Source of the DNA: Planctomycetia bacterium
GTDB taxonomy: Bacteria; Planctomycetota; Planctomycetia; Pirellulales; JALHLM01
Length of the DNA stretch: 53,076 nucleotides
Direction: 5' to 3'
NCBI GenBank assembly: GCA_034440135.1
Contig: JAWXBP010000379.1
Location: 1-53,076 of the forward strand
In this document: positions 51,190-53,076 of the stretch, piece by piece
How the letters are laid out: the number at the start of each line of letters is the position of its first letter
How positions within the stretch are numbered: position 1 is the stretch's first letter
Program-made: the position numbers and the translations under genes
Notes under the pieces: generated by a model
Databases searched by the model: none
Told to the model about the DNA's origin: nothing
What the model saw: the letters and a program-made list of their open reading frames with translations, nothing else

Positions 51190-51378
51190 AGCCCTGAAGG
51201 GGCGATAGGTAATAGCCAGGGGTGCGAACCCCTGGGGAAAAAACGTAAACAAATTCCCTGAGCCCCAACGGGGCGACACGAACCTACCAAGTATCGCCCC
51301 GTTGGGGCTTTGGTATCGCGTTGGTCAACTAACCAGCGTTTTGCACCGCTGGCTATTGTCTATCGCCCCTTCGGGGCT
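51190..51378. repeat. Nested palindrome in the murE-folC spacer
   Basis: Outer arms 51190-51220 and about 51346-51378 are imperfect inverses (AGCCCTGAAGGGGCGATA with its mirror). Inner arms 51261-51276 and 51294-51309 are exact 16-base inverses (AGCCCCAACGGGGCGA). No gene is seen in 50715-51387; the minus-strand frame across it is a by-product of the palindromes. Confidence 0.6.
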
Positions 51379-51387
51379 GTGATTCAA

Positions 51388-52794
51388 CTAGCTACTGGAC
51401 GCGACCAGCATCGCCCGCACTTCCGCCGCGATGAAGAACGATCCCGTCACGCAAATCAACGAGTCCGCGCCGGCCGCGTCGCTTGCCAACCGCCACGCCT
51501 GCTCCGGCGTCGCGCACGGCGCGAAATTCGTCGCGCCCTGTTCATTCGCTAACGCCTCCAACGTCTCGATCGGCACGCCGCGCGGATTGTTCGAATAGCG
51601 CGTGAAGTAGATGTGATCGAATTCCGGCAACAGCACGCGCAACATCCCGGCGACGTCTTTATCCAGCGTCGTCGCGAACACCAGTAATCGCCGCCGCGAT
51701 TGAAAACATTCGTTGAGTGTCGCCACGAGCGCTTCCGCCGACGCCAAATTATGCGCGGCGTCGATGATCACCGTCGGGCGATCCGACCAGACCTCCACCC
51801 GCGCCGGCCAGCGCAGCGAGGCGAGACCACGACGTTGCGCGTCGTCCAAAATATGCCAACCTTCAGACCGCAACACAGCCAGCGACGTCAGCGCCACGGC
51901 GGCGTTCGTCGCCTGGTGTTGTCCCAGTAGGCCGATCGACACATCGTCGAGCCGGTACTCGAACGGCGGCCGATCGATTTGAAAATCAATGCGCCCCAGG
52001 AGCGCCGCGCGATCGACTTCGCCGGCGCGCTGTTTTGCACCCGCGCGGTACGTAAATCGAAAATCGCGATCGACTTCCAGCAACGGGCTGCCCCGTTCCG
52101 CGGCGATCTCCTGAATCACACGGCGCGCTGCTTCAGATCGCACCCCGCTCACGGTGGGCACGCCGGGTTTAATGATGCCGGCCTTCTCGCGCGCGATGGC
52201 GTCGAGCGTTTTCCCTAGTTGTCGCGTATGATCGAAGCTGATGCTGGTGATCACCGCGACGCGCGGCTGGCAGACGTTCGTGGAATCGAGTCGGCCGCCC
52301 AGCCCCACTTCCAGCACCGCCGCGGCCGCGCCGCGCCGGACAAAAAGCAGCAGTGCGATCGCCGTCGTCAATTCAAAAAACGTCGGACCGGTTTCATCAG
52401 GATCGCCCTCGGCGGCCGCGTCCATCGCCGCCACGGCCGGCCGTAGCATGTCGACTAACTCGGCCAACTCATTCCCTTCGCAAGGCAGTCCATCGACGGT
52501 GAACCGCTCCTCAATGCGATGCAAATGCGGCGAGCAGTACAGACCAGTCCGGTAGCCCGCCGCGGTCAACATTCCCGCGATCATCGCGGCCGTGGAGCCT
52601 TTCCCCTTGCTGCCAGCCACATGCACGATCGGCAGCGTGTCCTGCGGGTTGCCGAGCCGAGCCAGTAATTCCCGCATCCGGGCCAGTTTCAGCCGCCGCT
52701 CGCTGTAAGGCGTGACGACGAAGCGCTCGAAATCGATCCGGCCGAGCAAGAATTGCAACGCCTGTTCCCGCGCGCCGTCAGAATCAGCCGCCAT
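51388..52794 (-). CDS. folC: Folylpolyglutamate synthase / dihydrofolate synthase
   Basis: A 468-residue cytoplasmic Mur-superfamily ligase. The ATP loop is VHVAGSKGKGSTAAM (about 61-75), followed by TGLYCSPHLHRIEERF and EVGLGGRLDSTNV (metal-binding Glu and Asp), then SFDHTRQLG and AREKAGIIKPG, the family's hallmark. IIDAAHNLASAEALV is the C-terminal domain signature. It adds glutamate to dihydropteroate or folates. ATG 52794. It converges on the repeat island after murE; the tRNA gene upstream is on the opposite strand. Confidence 0.93.
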   Translation of the reverse strand: MAADSDGAREQALQFLLGRIDFERFVVTPYSERRLKLARMRELLARLGNPQDTLPIVHVAGSKGKGSTAAMIAGMLTAAGYRTGLYCSPHLHRIEERFTVDGLPCEGNELAELVDMLRPAVAAMDAAAEGDPDETGPTFFELTTAIALLLFVRRGAAAAVLEVGLGGRLDSTNVCQPRVAVITSISFDHTRQLGKTLDAIAREKAGIIKPGVPTVSGVRSEAARRVIQEIAAERGSPLLEVDRDFRFTYRAGAKQRAGEVDRAALLGRIDFQIDRPPFEYRLDDVSIGLLGQHQATNAAVALTSLAVLRSEGWHILDDAQRRGLASLRWPARVEVWSDRPTVIIDAAHNLASAEALVATLNECFQSRRRLLVFATTLDKDVAGMLRVLLPEFDHIYFTRYSNNPRGVPIETLEALANEQGATNFAPCATPEQAWRLASDAAGADSLICVTGSFFIAAEVRAMLVASSS

Positions 52795-52984
52795 CGGCGC
52801 ACCAGGCTCGTTTTCGAGGAGACCGGAAAGGCCCCGATTCTAACGATTCCCGGGACAGTTGCACGTTGAGCCCGCCGGGACCGTCGCCGTGATCGCCGAC
52901 CGACCCTTGACGACCCGCGAACCATGCGTCAAATTTACAGGTCTGTCATTTGGACCGGCCAGTCGAGGCCGCCGTCCATCTCCA

Positions 52985-53058
52985 GGGCGATTAGCTCAGT
53001 TGGTTAGAGCACCAGCTCGACAAGCTGGGGGTCAAAGGTTCGAGTCCTTTATCGCCCA
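52985..53058 (+). tRNA. tRNA-Val (anticodon GAC)
   Basis: A complete cloverleaf of 74 bases. The acceptor arms GGGCGAT/ATCGCCC pair over 7 bases, the D stem is GCTC/GAGC, the anticodon stem CCAGC/GCTGG encloses loop TCGACAA (anticodon GAC), and the T arm is AAAGG-TTCGAGT-CCTTT. The discriminator is A and the 3' CCA is not encoded, so it must be added by the CCA-adding enzyme, a member of whose family is at 12742. Confidence 0.95.
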
Positions 53059-53076
53059 CTTTCGTAACCTCTGCCG

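Noticed and set aside
50775-51290. Minus-strand frame of 171 codons in the palindrome island
   Set aside because: It reads through inverted repeats and has no protein motif.
1-53076. CRISPR array, rRNA operon or insertion-sequence transposase
   Set aside because: No regularly spaced direct repeats, no rRNA-like sequence, and no transposase motif in any frame examined.

Overview
The window looks like high-GC chromosome from a planctomycete, probably Pirellulales. This is a family-level inference from gene content: a DUF1559 protein with a zinc ribbon, two Hanks-type kinases with C-terminal Cache sensors, Tat-exported Gfo/Idh/MocA and ManD-like sugar enzymes, a CxxCH-tagged prenyltransferase-repeat protein, a Tad/Flp pilus cluster, and spacers full of long palindromic repeats. 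Most genes are single or in short operons, and adjacent genes often converge on a palindrome.

Left edge (1-2505): a ParB-like gene and a Prim-Pol primase gene, translationally coupled on the minus strand. They look like the replication/partition end of an integrated plasmid or integrative element. The neighbouring MFS gene (2494-3558) loses its last helices at this junction. A second MFS efflux gene follows (3613-4902).

5.2-10.7 kb: a plus-strand run of a PaaK/F390-synthetase-like adenylate-forming enzyme, type III pantothenate kinase (coaX), a shortened MnmE-like GTPase, an HGSNAT-type membrane acetyltransferase and FxsA. A ParE-type toxin-antitoxin pair comes next.

10.7-21.5 kb: metabolic and cell-envelope genes. 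These are an exported alpha/beta hydrolase, a pentapeptide protein, CCA-adding enzyme, a membrane VWA protein, an exported oxidoreductase and an exported ManD-like enolase-superfamily enzyme (divergently oriented), a haem-motif prenyltransferase-repeat protein, and larC.

21.8-28.6 kb: a minus-strand Tad cluster with two nearly identical Flp pilins, then the CpaA peptidase, TadE, CpaB, the RcpA/CpaC secretin and CpaE/TadZ. The motor ATPase (TadA/CpaF) and platform proteins (TadB/TadC) are absent here. A long, highly structured leader precedes the first pilin gene and is the best candidate for an undescribed regulatory element.

28.6-48.8 kb: a methyltransferase, an Asp/Asn beta-hydroxylase-like protein, a NeuD-like acetyltransferase, a transglutaminase-like lipoprotein, a protein with two degenerate receiver-like halves, a beta-propeller/phosphoesterase protein, a stand-alone response regulator, an amidohydrolase, an acyltransferase 3, a DUF1559 protein, a PhcB-like methyltransferase, a class-III aminotransferase and the two sensor kinases.

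48.8-53.1 kb: a divergent MurE-type ligase, an island of nested palindromes, FolC, and tRNA-Val(GAC) without an encoded CCA. Functions are assigned from motifs seen in the translations. No database searches were run.
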